DNA from: Acanthochlamys bracteata
Taxonomy: Eukaryota; Streptophyta; Magnoliopsida; Pandanales; Velloziaceae
Length of the DNA stretch: 64,000 nt
Assembly (NCBI GenBank): GCA_019914995.1
Contig: CM034136.1
Location: forward strand, 4,169,270-4,233,269
Direction of reading: 5' to 3'
Position 1 is the first letter of the stretch. Each line of letters begins with the position of its first letter. Positions 35,475 through 49,200 of this stretch are shown one piece after another. The notes under the pieces are model-generated. The model had not been told where the DNA came from and did no database searches. It was given only the letters and a program-made list of their open reading frames with translations. A program made the translations under genes and the position numbers.

Positions 35475-37900
35475 CGGAGAAAACGTTTAACTTCAATATA
35501 AAAATCGTTACTAAGTAACTCGTGCAATATATTTAACTCATTAAAGAATAGAACAGAACAGAATAGAAAAATGGGAGAGCAGCACATGAACATTGGAAGG
35601 GGTCATGCCAAGTAGGGAACATGTGGTAAAGAGCTTGCCACAACTCAAAAGCAGTTGCAATACATGCTGTTGCATGTTGAGCCAAAGTACGGAAGATGAT
35701 ATTGTTGTCTTTTAGGCTCCGCCAACAAAATGGGGATGGAAAAAAAAGTCCTCTGTTTGTAGTTTCCTTGAGTTGGCATTTTCCCTTTTTTTGTCACTTT
35801 GACAACTCAACAACTATTCACTGAACTGCTTCTTTCTTTACATGTTCACACTTTTTTTTTTTTTCCTGTTGAACAACGTATTTTTATACGCACATTCAAA
35901 TACATCAAATAGAAGTCTTATTTTTAAACTCACTTCTAAATACAATTAATTACAGAAATTTAATTCATTTTATCAAAAAAATTTAAGAATTTGCTTATTA
36001 AATACCCACTACATTACAACCAAACAAGAACATGTCCTTTAGATTAGTTAGTTTTCTCCATTTATTTCTTTATTCCAAGAGTGAAATAATGAATCCAAGC
36101 TTTGGACGCAAAGTTTTTAGCATCGAAACTGCCGAGGTTTTACTAACTAGCATGCAATCCGACTCGAATCATGAGTTCTATAAGGGTCTAGTAATTTTGC
36201 ACCACAGTGTCTAGAGATAACGATGTGTGACCCAATATGTAAATTTAATTCGAAATCAATCTATTTGAATCAAAAATTATATTTATGCCAAAATTGATCA
36301 GATAAATTAAATATATTTATATGAAATTCGTATTAACCAAAATTTAACTCATTTAATTTATATAATTATTTATTTAATATTATTATCTAATAATTTACAA
36401 ATTTAAAATAATAATATTGAATTTTAATTTAATTTAGTTTATTTTTCTTACTTAGCTTATTATATTTTGATTAATTTTTATTTAATTTATATAATTTGTT
36501 AAAATTATATTTTTTTCCTTGGATATGAACATAACAAACTTTATTTATTATTATAAAAAATTAATTTTGATAATTCTCATTTTTAATAATTTTTGACTAT
36601 TAATTTTTAGTAAATTGAACTAAAATTTAGATTTGTATAAATATTTGAATTATGTTAGATTTAAAATATTTTGATTCGGTTGTTATACGGGTATTCGATC
36701 TTTTAACTCATATTGTCGTTCCTGACAATGTCTGCTTCTCCATGTTGTCCCAAGTCATGGAATCACTTTTTGAAGCTCTTGGTATTCATTCATCGTTGTA
36801 TCGACAAAATACACCTCCTCTATCTAGTAAGTGTTTGTATATACATTGTACTCTTTGCCAGTACATGATATATACCCAATGACCTCAAAGTGTAATCCAT
36901 TTGATAAGATCCTAGAGGAACAACGCAAAGTTCACGGGATCGCCATTTCGAGTTCTAAAAATAAAATCCGGAGGATAAAAAAGAGCTGGAGAGCAACAAG
37001 AACTATATATAGTTTTCAGTTAAGCAGTGTAGTAAGAAGAAAATGAAGACAGAGTGACAGAGATCCAGTGAAGGTGGAGAATGGCTGGGGTGTTTGCCGA
37101 CGTTCTGAAAAATTTTTTAAAAATTTTTAAATTCATATTTTTAATAAAAATTTTATATAAATTTATTTAAAAATTTAAAAATATATATAGTCAAATTTAT
37201 CATTATTTATTATTATTATTTATTTAAGATAAAAAATAAAATTTTAAATAAAGTATATTTTTATTTTTTAAAAATAAGTTCTATTTTTATTTAATAATAA
37301 CAAAATTTTATAATAAATTTTTTTTATATTTTTTAAAATTTAAATAAAATTTATAAAATATTATAAAAATTTATATATTAAAATTTAAAATACCTTTTTA
37401 AAAATAATGCCAAATGTCACACTTAGTGCTTCAAATAGATCGTTCATACAATAACTACATAGAAGGCGACCATGAGACTCAATCCAAAAATAAGGTCTAC
37501 AAAGCATTTAGGCCTACGAGATGCTTTAGAGAGAAAATATTTCTAAAAAGAAAATCTTTTTTTGAAAATTTAAGCTTTATTTATTTATTATTTTCCGAAG
37601 TAAATTTTTTTATACTTTTCAAAATTTTAAATAAAAATTATAAAATATTATAGAAAATTTATTTGAAAATATAACATAAAAAATAAAAGACGAAAAATGA
37701 TTGATAAACATTGCCAAACAGTGCCTTACAGTTGCTGAAAGTATCTGCTTATAATGAAAAGTATCTGACTAGATTTACAGCTCAAATTTTCACAGTTATG
37801 ATATAATTAGAGTAGGGTGAATAAATGTCAGATCTTAACATCATGTAATCAACACCTACAAAATCCCCAAGTAAGACAATATCCTATACATTGCTTACAA
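35475..37900. other. intergenic DNA between the LTR element and SOQ1
   Basis: I see no gene. MITE-like AT-rich blocks lie at about 36250-36640, 37100-37410 and 37530-37730. The part from about 37740 to 37945 is probably SOQ1 3' UTR and downstream sequence. Confidence 0.35.
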
Positions 37901-37945
37901 TGATTGCCTTACAAACAAAGGGCGGTAACTGTTTGTCTTCATTGT

Positions 37946-40223
37946 TCATGATTTCGCCTGATTTCCGATAATCAGCTGTGATGAACCTGTGGGGACTTTG
38001 GGCGTAACAGCATATGAAATTTTTATTTCTGATGGATTTGCTTCTGGCACTTCTTGCTGGAATGATATGTCGAAAGCCAATGATTGGTATAGGCATGCCT
38101 CATCTTCCTTGCAGTAATAAACCTGTGCTTTATACAAAGAAGTGTACACAGATGACAACATTTCCATAAGCTTCATTCTGCTGAATATAGGAGACTGATG
38201 AATGCTTGAGATAAAACATCCAAAATACAGTTCAGTTGGAATAAGGCATTCAACACTCACGATACCATCATGAACAGTTCCATAATTATTTCTATAATAT
38301 TAAACTGATAAGATGGTCTTGGGTAGAAGAACAATCCCTGGGTTCTTTAAAGCCGATGGGATATTCTCGGCCAGAAACTGTGTCCATACCTTCAGAATAT
38401 GTCTTTTCCCACTTATTACTGTCATAGCATACCTATTTGACATTCAGCTTCTTATTGAAAGTGCACTTTAAAAGCAACTACATCAAGCAGAAAGAGCACA
38501 TTTAGAAAATTTATAGGATGTTCAGTCAATTTGGCCTAAATAGTATGAATATGTCCTCATTAGAGTCATCCTAATTTGCATAAAAAAGATTAACCTTCAT
38601 CTGCGCACAGACAACTATCACATAAAAGTCATCATTACCAACATATTTCTCGCACCATGTTTAAGGAGTCATCAGCTATGGAAGAATGTCTTCCAGACAG
38701 CAGCATAACTACATATTGGCTCAATGAGAATAGAGCTTCCGAAAGTACCTTACAGTTTATTCTCCCACTAACAGGAGAAGAGGAAGTTCTTTGGAAACCA
38801 AGTAATGCTGATCCATCTGTTTCCAAATTTCCATTCAAGGGTTCAAAGTTAATTGTGTCGCCAGTGTCAGTTTCCACATCAAACTTGCTGCGAGCCTCCT
38901 GCATGTCAAAAGTGTGTCACAACTATTGTTATGTTATTTCTATGAGAATTTAGATAAACCTTTTTATTACCAGAAAATCATTTAGAAATTAAGAATCTAT
39001 TGGGTAGGCTATCTAATAACTCTACAGATTAGGCATTTAAAGGTCAACACTGATTGTGGAGCAAAGAGAACATGGGTTATGGAAGGAAGCATGCCACTTA
39101 GCAGTTGAATGTTATAGCTTCTAGTCTTGACTAAGGACTCGTTGTTTAAGAAACTTCACCTGAAGTGTCAATCTTGTATTCACATAACAATTTAATGTTA
39201 CTGGTGCATAAGAGTAAATGGTGCTAAGATGGAGCTTGAGAGAGTATGCATGCTTCAAGAGGGACAGCATTACTATAAAAAAAGTGTGTTACAAGTTAGG
39301 CTACACAAGATACAAATATCTGAGAGCAAAGAATTCTTCAAGGCTACTATATAGGGAGTCGACCTTGACTAAACGTAAATGTTTCAAAAGACTAATGCAC
39401 AAAAAGTAACACACAAACCTTTGAGAAATGGTAACCCTCAGGAACTGAAATTGCAATGAGCAAAGACCCTTCTCTAGATGAACCACCATCAACTTTAACA
39501 ATATCTGTGTCGGAAGAAAGGCGTCTTCTGAGACGTCTTAAGGATTTAGGTTTTGGTGATGGTGGTTGCACTCCTTTCAGCTCAACTGTTTGCAGTACAA
39601 GTTCTCTGTCATTCAGGTTTAGAAATCTAATCAAATTATTGTTTGTATCTGCTATGAACAGCCTTCCTGCAAAACCATGTCAAGGAAAACGAAGGCGCAG
39701 TTAGGTATGAGAAAACAGATCATTGCAGACTTATAGATAGTTTTTTCTTCAAAAGAAATCATGTTACAGAGAGAAGCAAACATAACTTCAAAACAATCTA
39801 TATATTACCATCTCCAGCTTCAACAAGTCCTGATGGCTCAGAAAGCTGTGACACCAAGTGGAACATTATGAGTAAAACTGCAGCTAAGCAGGAGGACATC
39901 AACAAAAATAAAACATTCTACCAACAATGACTTAGATGCTAAGATGAATGATCAAGCACAGCAGTCTATAGACACAAAGAAGGATATTTTATCAAAATAT
40001 AAAGAGGATATCTATTTCATTTATATATATATGGGGAGGGATAGAGCGACTCCCTCCTCTGTCAACCTCTATTTACACTCCAAATCCTGATCGCTGATCA
40101 GTTAGATCAGTTATAAGGACATAATGGTCTTTTGCTCTCTAATTATCATGACCGTTGGATCTAACTTGATAAATGGTTAGGATTTGGAGTGTATATAGAG
40201 TGGACGGAGGACTTCCCTCCCCA

Positions 40224-40283
<60 letters not shown>

Positions 40284-43200
40284 TCTTCATACACCAACAG
40301 CACCGCTGATAAACACAACCTTTTCAAACAGTTTACATATGCTCAATGAAGGAAATGGGAGGACTCATACAGCACGCAGTTTAACCTCCATGTTGTATGT
40401 ATTCCTACAACCAATATCTATAGTAACAGGGGGTACACTGAACAACATGATTAAACTTGCATTTGGGAGCAAGCATAATATCTATGACTACATAAAGCAA
40501 ACACAAACTGAAATTGATATCCTGCTTAGGGAAACACTTGAGGACAAAATGCCCAAATCTCTGAAAGCACACGCACCTAAAATCCATTTTGCCAAATGAA
40601 ACAGGCATTGTACTTGGAAAATGAAAAGAACGCTTTGCAAAATCAGAGGCATAAGAACTAGGGTAGTATGAGTATTTTGCAAGAAATTGGTGGCAAAACA
40701 AGAAAAAGAGTAAAGCGCCATTGCATATAAAGAGGTTGACTTGGTAGCAAAGAGAGCATAAGTTGAAGGAATAGCTGTAGCTTCAACAGTAAAAAACAAC
40801 TCCAACCCGAGAGGACTCAAAATAGCTCTACTGAAAGGATGCATAAGAACAACCCATATGACAGAGAAAGATGTAGTTAGAAGAAAAGTAATGAGATTAG
40901 CATTTTGTATTTGGGGCAACTATCTTAGAAAATGAAACTACAAAGACTGTGAAAGGCAGGAAGTTATAGCAAAAATAATAAACTTGATTCTTTTTAAATC
41001 TATCATCCAATACATTCCTGGAGGTTACTGTCAGAGTAAAATGTCACAAAGTTAGCAGAACCCTTATATATTTGCTTAGAATTCTAAGTCTATATTTAGA
41101 ACTTTCATTTTGCTTTTCAAGTTATACACTTTCCGAGCACATCCACTGAAAATGATTACGCTTGCAATATACTTGAAAGAGACATAGCAGCAAACTATTG
41201 CCTCAGGATTATAAAGACTGCACTAACAAATATAATTATAAAAGCAAACTTTAACTAGAAAAGATTTTCCATAAAGGGTATATGAATTCTGACAACTTAG
41301 CGGAAACATCAGAATGGATTTTTAACTCATAAAATATTGACAAAACAGCATCAGTAATCAAACCATTACAGATCAGTTTACAGCTTTACAATACCTGAGC
41401 AGATAAGGCTGAACCATCCTTAAAGCCAGCAGTTCCTGTCCCAGCCAATGTTGTAACCTTTTTGCTAAGTGGGTCCAATCTCTTAATCTGTGTGATTCCA
41501 AAGAGGAGAGGACTCAGAGGACTATGTCAGCTTTCACAAAGATGCTCATATAAGGAATGCACTACAGGCATTGGAACTAAAGGCATACTTGGGCATATTC
41601 AATACTCTGTCAATTGGTAAATAACACCACCGTGGGCCCATGGAAGAGCTCCGTTTGTTCATTGCAAATAAAGGTTTGAGTAAGCTGTATAGCATCTATT
41701 TCTAGTGTTACGCTTTAGCTTAGAACTCAAGTATTTCATTGTCCAAATTGTTTCTTGGACATGATATGCATAAAATTCAAGTATACAGGAGATGTAGAAT
41801 AAGTCCATCAAAGACAATGTCCAAAGATACAAGAGAAAATGAAACAAGATGCACTATTGTTAAGTTTCCTACTTTCCTCAAAGGCATTTCTACAACCAAC
41901 ACAGGTATTGCTTTCCCATCATGTGCTCTAAGAAGCTAGATTTATTGGGTGTACTTCAATTGCACAGAACTCACTTTTTCTCGCTAGATTTTTAGTTCAA
42001 ATTCACTGTTTGTGTTTCAGTTCACCCTGAACTCACGGAACTCATTTTTAATCCATTTCTTACCGAACTCAGTACCATGGAACTTAGTTTCACGAAACTC
42101 ACTTCTACCAATTAAAACACACCCTAATAGGAAGTCAGACTACACAATTGGACCAAGTAAAATAGACAAGCAGATATGGTATTATTTCTCAGTAATGCTC
42201 TCGCAGATAAGCTGCTAGATGCTAACACTGTTTTGAATTCTAGCAGTGAGCTGCTACTTTTTCTCTTTTGCCTAATGGCTGGAGATATACAATTGCTAAT
42301 AGGAACCCCTGCCGCATCCTTTTCTGTATGTGATGAGGATTCCTACTGATACACTAACCAAATATTAGAGTGATGTACATTATAAAAGTTTGTTGTAGCT
42401 TCAGTTGAACAGTACATAAGTCTTAATATCTCACAAGTTATCTCCTATACTTGAGGTAGACTTTTATGCTGTAGATATTGAGTTTATGAGTTAAAAATGC
42501 ATGTTAAGTTCTTAAACTGGTAAGCTCTGTACCTTGTGATTGTACGAGTCTGCAATATAGATCTGCTCGTTTTTCCCACACAGGACTCCTAGTGGATGCT
42601 GAAAAAGGGCATCTGATCCCTTTCCGTCATGATCCCCAAACTGAAAAGAAATATCAAGTTTAGGTATCAACAAAACAATTAGCTTCTTTTTTCTAAACCA
42701 TTCAATCTTATGTCTCCAAAGCACATCTACAGTGACAATGCAATCCTGATCTTGGAAAATTGGAAATGGTAGGCATAAATTAAATCACCCTGAACAAATT
42801 ATCTGGGAATAAAGGATCTCCTCCAGCTAGCAACCTCGAACCCCCAGTTTTAAGATCAAGTGTTCGAATGGAACTACTCTCACTATCAGCAACATATGCC
42901 ACGGACAGATCTGTACGAAGTATGTGTCAGTTTGAAATCTATATAGAATGTTTCTAAGCACGTATTGAGAATATAGCATTACTTACGGGGAGATAATGAT
43001 ATTCCAGATGGCTGTGCAAATGATGTGCTTGTGGCACTGCCTCAACAATAGAAAAAAATTAAGTAACCAGAAGGGTATACAAGAACTACCAAAATAAGAT
43101 GAAAAAGCTGATTCCATATATCCTAGCTTTTGCTAGGATATTACCGTATCAGCAGTGAATGGTTTCCACATCTTGGTAAGACCCAAACCCTTACAGATCA

Positions 43201-46200
43201 AAAGTGTGGATGCTTTGATCCAATTTTGTGTATTGTACTGGTAACAATTTGCAGTAGTTGGGTACTAGGACAGTGCTATGCTTGAAACCTTAGCTTTTTT
43301 TTCTTATCCATCTCCGCGTCCCACTTCTACTTTTGCCCATTATATTATTTGAACTGTGGTTTAGACTACTAACTTTGGTGTAGATTTTGCACCAGTTGGG
43401 AGTAACTCATTCTGCAGCAGAGATTGAGGATATACATGCCTACCATCAGAGCTGACAGACTAAGCATTTTTAGCATTAACGTAGACCGCACAGCTAGGTA
43501 AACTTAAGCAGGCAAACAGCTAGTAAGTGGAAAAGTAGGAAAAAAATCTTCAACTTAAAACTCAGATTATGGCCCCTTTCTAGGATAATGATATAGTCGT
43601 GAATTGTGATTAGTGTTCTTCCATGAGCCAGTTTTATGCAAGATTCGTAAGCATGACTATCAAGAAATACTTCTTAAGGAAATGGATATGAAACACAACC
43701 GTCTCTCATAGAAACTTCACCATATTGAGCTTAATTTAACAATTCAAAACTGAAGATAGACATTACCTTGATCCATTTAAGTTTCTTTCAAAGCCATCGC
43801 CACTAAAAGCCTTGGTGATCCCACTTTTAGTCTCATGTTCCCAAATTTGATGCTGTCCAGCCATTGCAATATAAACAATCTCGTTTACTGGCTCATAGCA
43901 GACATCCCACGGAGAGTTTAAAACCTAAACAAGCAATTAAGAATAGCATCTTCAAAAACTAGAATGACATAGTTCATTAAGAAAAACAAAGACTGTTTAG
44001 CTTATTGTAATAGTAATGGTTTGCAGTTTATTCTTTAAAAGCACAAAACGTATAACTTTGAACAATATTAAACTTGCAATATCTACTTGATCAGTTCCTT
44101 TTCGTCCTCCTTCATAATCTGAACCTTTGGTTCCATTTCCAGAAATGGTTCGCACTGTCTCCTTGACAAAATCAATCTCCCTACACAAATCATTGGAAAG
44201 TAGAAATGTCAGAGAGAAGTACTAAATAAGTTGATACATTTTGGATTAAATATGTTCTAAATGTCACATGTTTGTGAACTATTCTATCTTTGTTGTTTAT
44301 CTACCAATTTCTCAGATATATACAAACGCAAGGAACAGGTTCTGCACTATCCGCATATATGCTCAGTCAGTTTTCAGAAAATCAATATACACCATCAACT
44401 AAATTTTTTGTGTATAAATGGAGAAAGTATGATGGTCAGATCTATTTCAACTTGTGGTGGGAAAAGCTCAAAGGTCAGCACACCAGACATTAGTTGGGAA
44501 GAAACAACTTTCTCTATTAGTCGAAAAGGAACAGTACCAACTCGAAAATTTTAAATTGAAACTTTCTTGATGTCTCAAAGTGATGCATGATGAAGCTCTT
44601 TCTAGCAAGCTATATGGTAGTCCAACTTTATTCAAATATTATCAAGTGTTTATGTTCAATCAAGGCCATAAGAACGATAGAACATAAACTATCAATGTGG
44701 CACCTTTACCTTAGAGCATGATTCTCAGTATCTGCAACATATAAGATGTTTTTCTTTGGATTATATGCGAGACCCTAGAGGAAAACATCACAGGTGTAAG
44801 CTCCAGAATCATGTAATAAACATTGAAGTGTAAGGAGAGAAGAGTTGATAATCAGCACATTTGGCATAAGATTAGAATTCATACTCATGCATGAACCATA
44901 GATCAATAGTAGTCTATCCCTTCAAATGTTCTTATGCATGTGAAAAACTCTCATTAGCATCCAAGATATATCCTTCCAACTAGGATGAGGCATAAAAAAC
45001 TCCTTTCAGCAATGACCTATAGCAGTTTTATTATCGTCCATATCATACTGTTTATTCATAACTTGGTTTTGTCTATTGGGCAAGCAGTAACAAGAAAAGT
45101 AAGTAGGTTCATCTTTTAAGTGATATATATCTAATAACTACTGTTGTTTCATATTTCGTAAATTCGACTACTTTATATAGGTTCATATGGGAAAACGATG
45201 ATGATAATCAACTGTTTCACTAGCCTAATCTTATGTGAGAGATTATGTAAGTTCCTTGACCAGTTATGCTATTTAAATGTCTTCTGTCTCCTGTATGCTA
45301 AGCGGAAATATATGAAATCTGCTTCAGAAGAAGCAAGGTCTATTGATTGACTAAGATTTTCAAGTTGTATGTAATCATGTGGGAACCAGAGTCTATCCAT
45401 TCTCTCTTGAATTCTTAGAGTTTGCTAGCTGGCTTAGAAATGGACATCAAGAAACAAAACATAAGGTACATACAGCACCGAGCAACCATACTAATATCTC
45501 CAGCCAGCTAGTATACCTCAAAGCCTAACATCACAAGGCATATTCTCTCAAATTCTAATCTAGTAGTTCACCAACTGAGTAAATCCAAAGAGACTTTGAT
45601 CATGGATAGCAGGAGATTTCTTGCTCTAAAAGTCAAAATCAAAAGTTTTTCCTTACTTGAGGACGATTAAAGAATGCCTCATCAAAGTTTCCATCACGCA
45701 GACCTTGTTCACCGGTACTACCAACTTGTGTAATAAAACCCCCTTCCAAATCAGTTACCACCTAACAAGCACAAAACATTAATCAGATAAAGAAAGAAGA
45801 CAATCATTGAAGAAGCTTTCAGATTTAAGAAACAATTGCAACTGTTCTCCACTTCAACGTCGAACTGATTAGCAAGAAAAAGAAGGTAGTGCTTCTTTGC
45901 TGGAGAGCAATGTAGCTCCACCCACACCCCTCCCTACTATATATATATAACCCTTACGATGCGATTGTGATTACTGTCTGATATGAATATCCTGTTGTTC
46001 AAGGCATCTATAGCAAGCTTCCCAGGAAATCTTAATGGTGATGTCAAAATGCTGCGACTACTAGTTCTTTCCAAAGCCAGAGGAAGGGTAGTGCTCTCCA
46101 GCAAGTTTTTCTCCTCATAATACTGAAGAGCAGCATCTACTATGTCGTCAAGATCCTGATTAAACAAATGACAGAACACAAAAAACAAATTATACTAGTA

Positions 46201-49200
46201 CCATCAGAAAACTTTAAAAGAGAAAAAGAAAATTATGCACTGCTGATGCAAGGAACAATGTCTCGAAGGAGAGAGTTGAGTATAGTAGCTAACAGGTAGA
46301 AGACTCAACAGTAGTTGGTACTTGGTAAGAATAATCAGATAAAGAAAACTAAAGCAGGACCAAGACACGGAAAGTTAAGAAGAAAATAGACACAACATCC
46401 TCATCCTCATTTCATCCTGCCAATAACTAGCAGAACAAGTGTCATCCATAATAACTGTTGCATACCATCTTAGATGTAATGTAAAACTTTATTGGAAACA
46501 ATTCCATTCATGAGAACAATATAGGCAGAAGCCATATTTCATTAAGTCATCCAAGTTGGCCAAAATGAAAATATCAAAATACCATTACATAATAATGAGA
46601 GCCAACACTCTTCAAAACCAAAAAATGCAGGCCAAACACATACAGGCATAAAGAAAAACATATACAGAAGCTGAAAATACAAGAAGAATAACACCTTTCT
46701 GTGGCCTTCACCAGATACTTGTGCAAGGATTTTACCATTTGGACCAACCAAAACAAATGTCGGCCAAGAAGTTACTCCTAATTCTCGCCATAGGTACATA
46801 TCACCATCATTAACTACCTATATAAGCAAACCACTCAAGGGTTAACAGATTAATAGAGTAATCTCAAGACATAAACTTCAACAAGATGATTGTCCATCCA
46901 CACGAGAATCAGTGCAAGAATAATTCATGCTACTGCATGGAACAACAGTATGTTAGACTACACTTCAATATTTTAAAAACAAGGAATAAAGAAGGATGGC
47001 ATATCTAAGTGGTTGCACGAAACACCAGCCTGGCTTAGTAAATGAAGCAGTGCATGTACGTTTACTATGCATGAGTACAACTTAAACCATACTCTCCCGC
47101 TCATGATTAAACTTCAGGGCTTAAATTTTAGTATTAACTAATTCCACTCCCGTGCTATGTATGACTTTTTTCTTGACAAATTATTATTCTAGTTAACATA
47201 CTATTACAACATTTATTTTCTAGAACTAAAAATTTAAGTTTTGTTACAGCACAATTCGTGATACATTTGAACACTATTGCCAAAATCATATACAATAGAG
47301 AGCATCTGAGATAGTATAGTAGAAAGCTAAGCATTATGCAAATAAGAAAAGGAGACAAATATTTAAATTTGAACGAGGCCTTTAATCAATTGATAGTACT
47401 ACTCTTGACCATTGGCAAACATCCTTTTTCTTATTTGAGAGCTAGTTTTGTATTATAAGCTTTTTTATACAAATCATCTAATGAGCAATCCTTTTAATAG
47501 GATTGAAACAATAGCTTTAATATTAAATAATTCTATTTATGAAATGATGGTAACAATTACAACATTAAAAATATTTATTATGTATATAAATCCTGTATGA
47601 AGTAGTGTTGAAGTTAATTCTTGATTTTGTGACTGATCTAGTTTAATTCAACAACTCTTAAGTGATTAATTTACAACTTATTGTAACAATTAACTTGTTG
47701 TAACTCATTATAGTTATTAAGTTCAAGTAATTAACTTAACTTTATTATAACATTTCTTCTTTACTTTTTCTTTGTTTTAATTGATCTTCTTTTTTAAGCA
47801 TTTGCATTGAATAGGCATTAAAATGCATCGACAGCTATGTAGTGAACTTTTATAGGTAGAAAGATTAATATAGTCCTTTACCTAAACAACTTAAGCTTAA
47901 GAGAGAATGCGGTTATAGACCTGCATGGAAAGAAAGCTTTATAAAGCAAATAAGAGGTAAAGCGATAATGAACTTGCCCACAGTTTATTAATTAAACATT
48001 CACCTAAGGGGTTTGGCAAAAGGACATCTTTATGCTTAGCAACCTTTTATTGCATGCAGATGCTCACGCATATATGAGATTTGTTTTATAATAGAAGTTG
48101 TCAATTCTTCATCAGAGAGGAGAGAGAGATTGAAATGGAGAATCCTTTCAGACCATGCACCTCTAACCTAAGTCATTCAACAGAATCAAAATAAAAACAT
48201 ACAAACCCAGATCTAGTGAATATGCTTCCATGCAACAATACCAAACCTCTTAACAATTGACGTACTGGGTGAGAAATATTATTACGCAAAACTGCATTCC
48301 GAATGGCTTCCAAGTCTTTCTCATTATCGAACTTTGCAGAATGTACTCCCACAACAGTAAACTGCATAGTAAAATGATAATTTCTGAGTGTTTCGAAAAA
48401 AATTTCAACAAAATATCTAAAAGTTTAAGCCACTAAAGTTAGAGTTTAGAGAAGATAGCTGAATCACCGAAAACAGTATTATGTTTTTTAAGGGTCTGAA
48501 ATTTCTTGTAATGTTAACCTGTATATCAGCTACAGAATAGCAAACTGTAAAGACCACGTTTCAAATAGATCTAAAACACTACAACATAGAAAACATTGAT
48601 TTTAGTAGCCTGGCAATAAAGTTTCTATTAGTAATAAGACTACACAGACCTACAAATGTATGTTTGGATAAAAACTTAACTGCAACTGTCGATCAGAAGA
48701 GTCTCAAGAAAGATATAGAACAAGCAGAAAGCAAAGGGTGCCGAAAAACAGGAGCCACATGAGGACAGAAGCCAGATAAAGAAAGGAGAGAGCATCTAGA
48801 AAGTTTGCAAAAGATGAAACTCCAGAAGAAGCAGAGGGAGTATATACCGGCTTATTACTGTATTTCTTCTCTAAATATTCCAAGTCTGGTAAGACATGCA
48901 TACAATTGATACAGCAATACGTCCAAAAATCCAGCAGAACAACCCTTCCTTTCAAATCCTGCAACAAAATTATTTTTAGAATTCATATCTAGCAGCAAGT
49001 AACAATTTCTGGTATATATGAGATGCAATTCTGGAAAAGAATAAAAAGAAACATGCCACTACTACACTGGAGGAATCAAGAGATTATAAATGCAGTAGTA
49101 GTGTTGGGAAGTACCTTACGAAATCTAAGTGGAGCACTATTCAGCCAATCAAGCTTAGATGGAAATTCTGGTGCATTTGCAGCAGACCCCCTCCAAAATG

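Noticed and set aside
40139-40599. Open frames with long Ile-Tyr repeats
   Set aside because: They are translations of the (TA)25 microsatellite in a SOQ1 intron.
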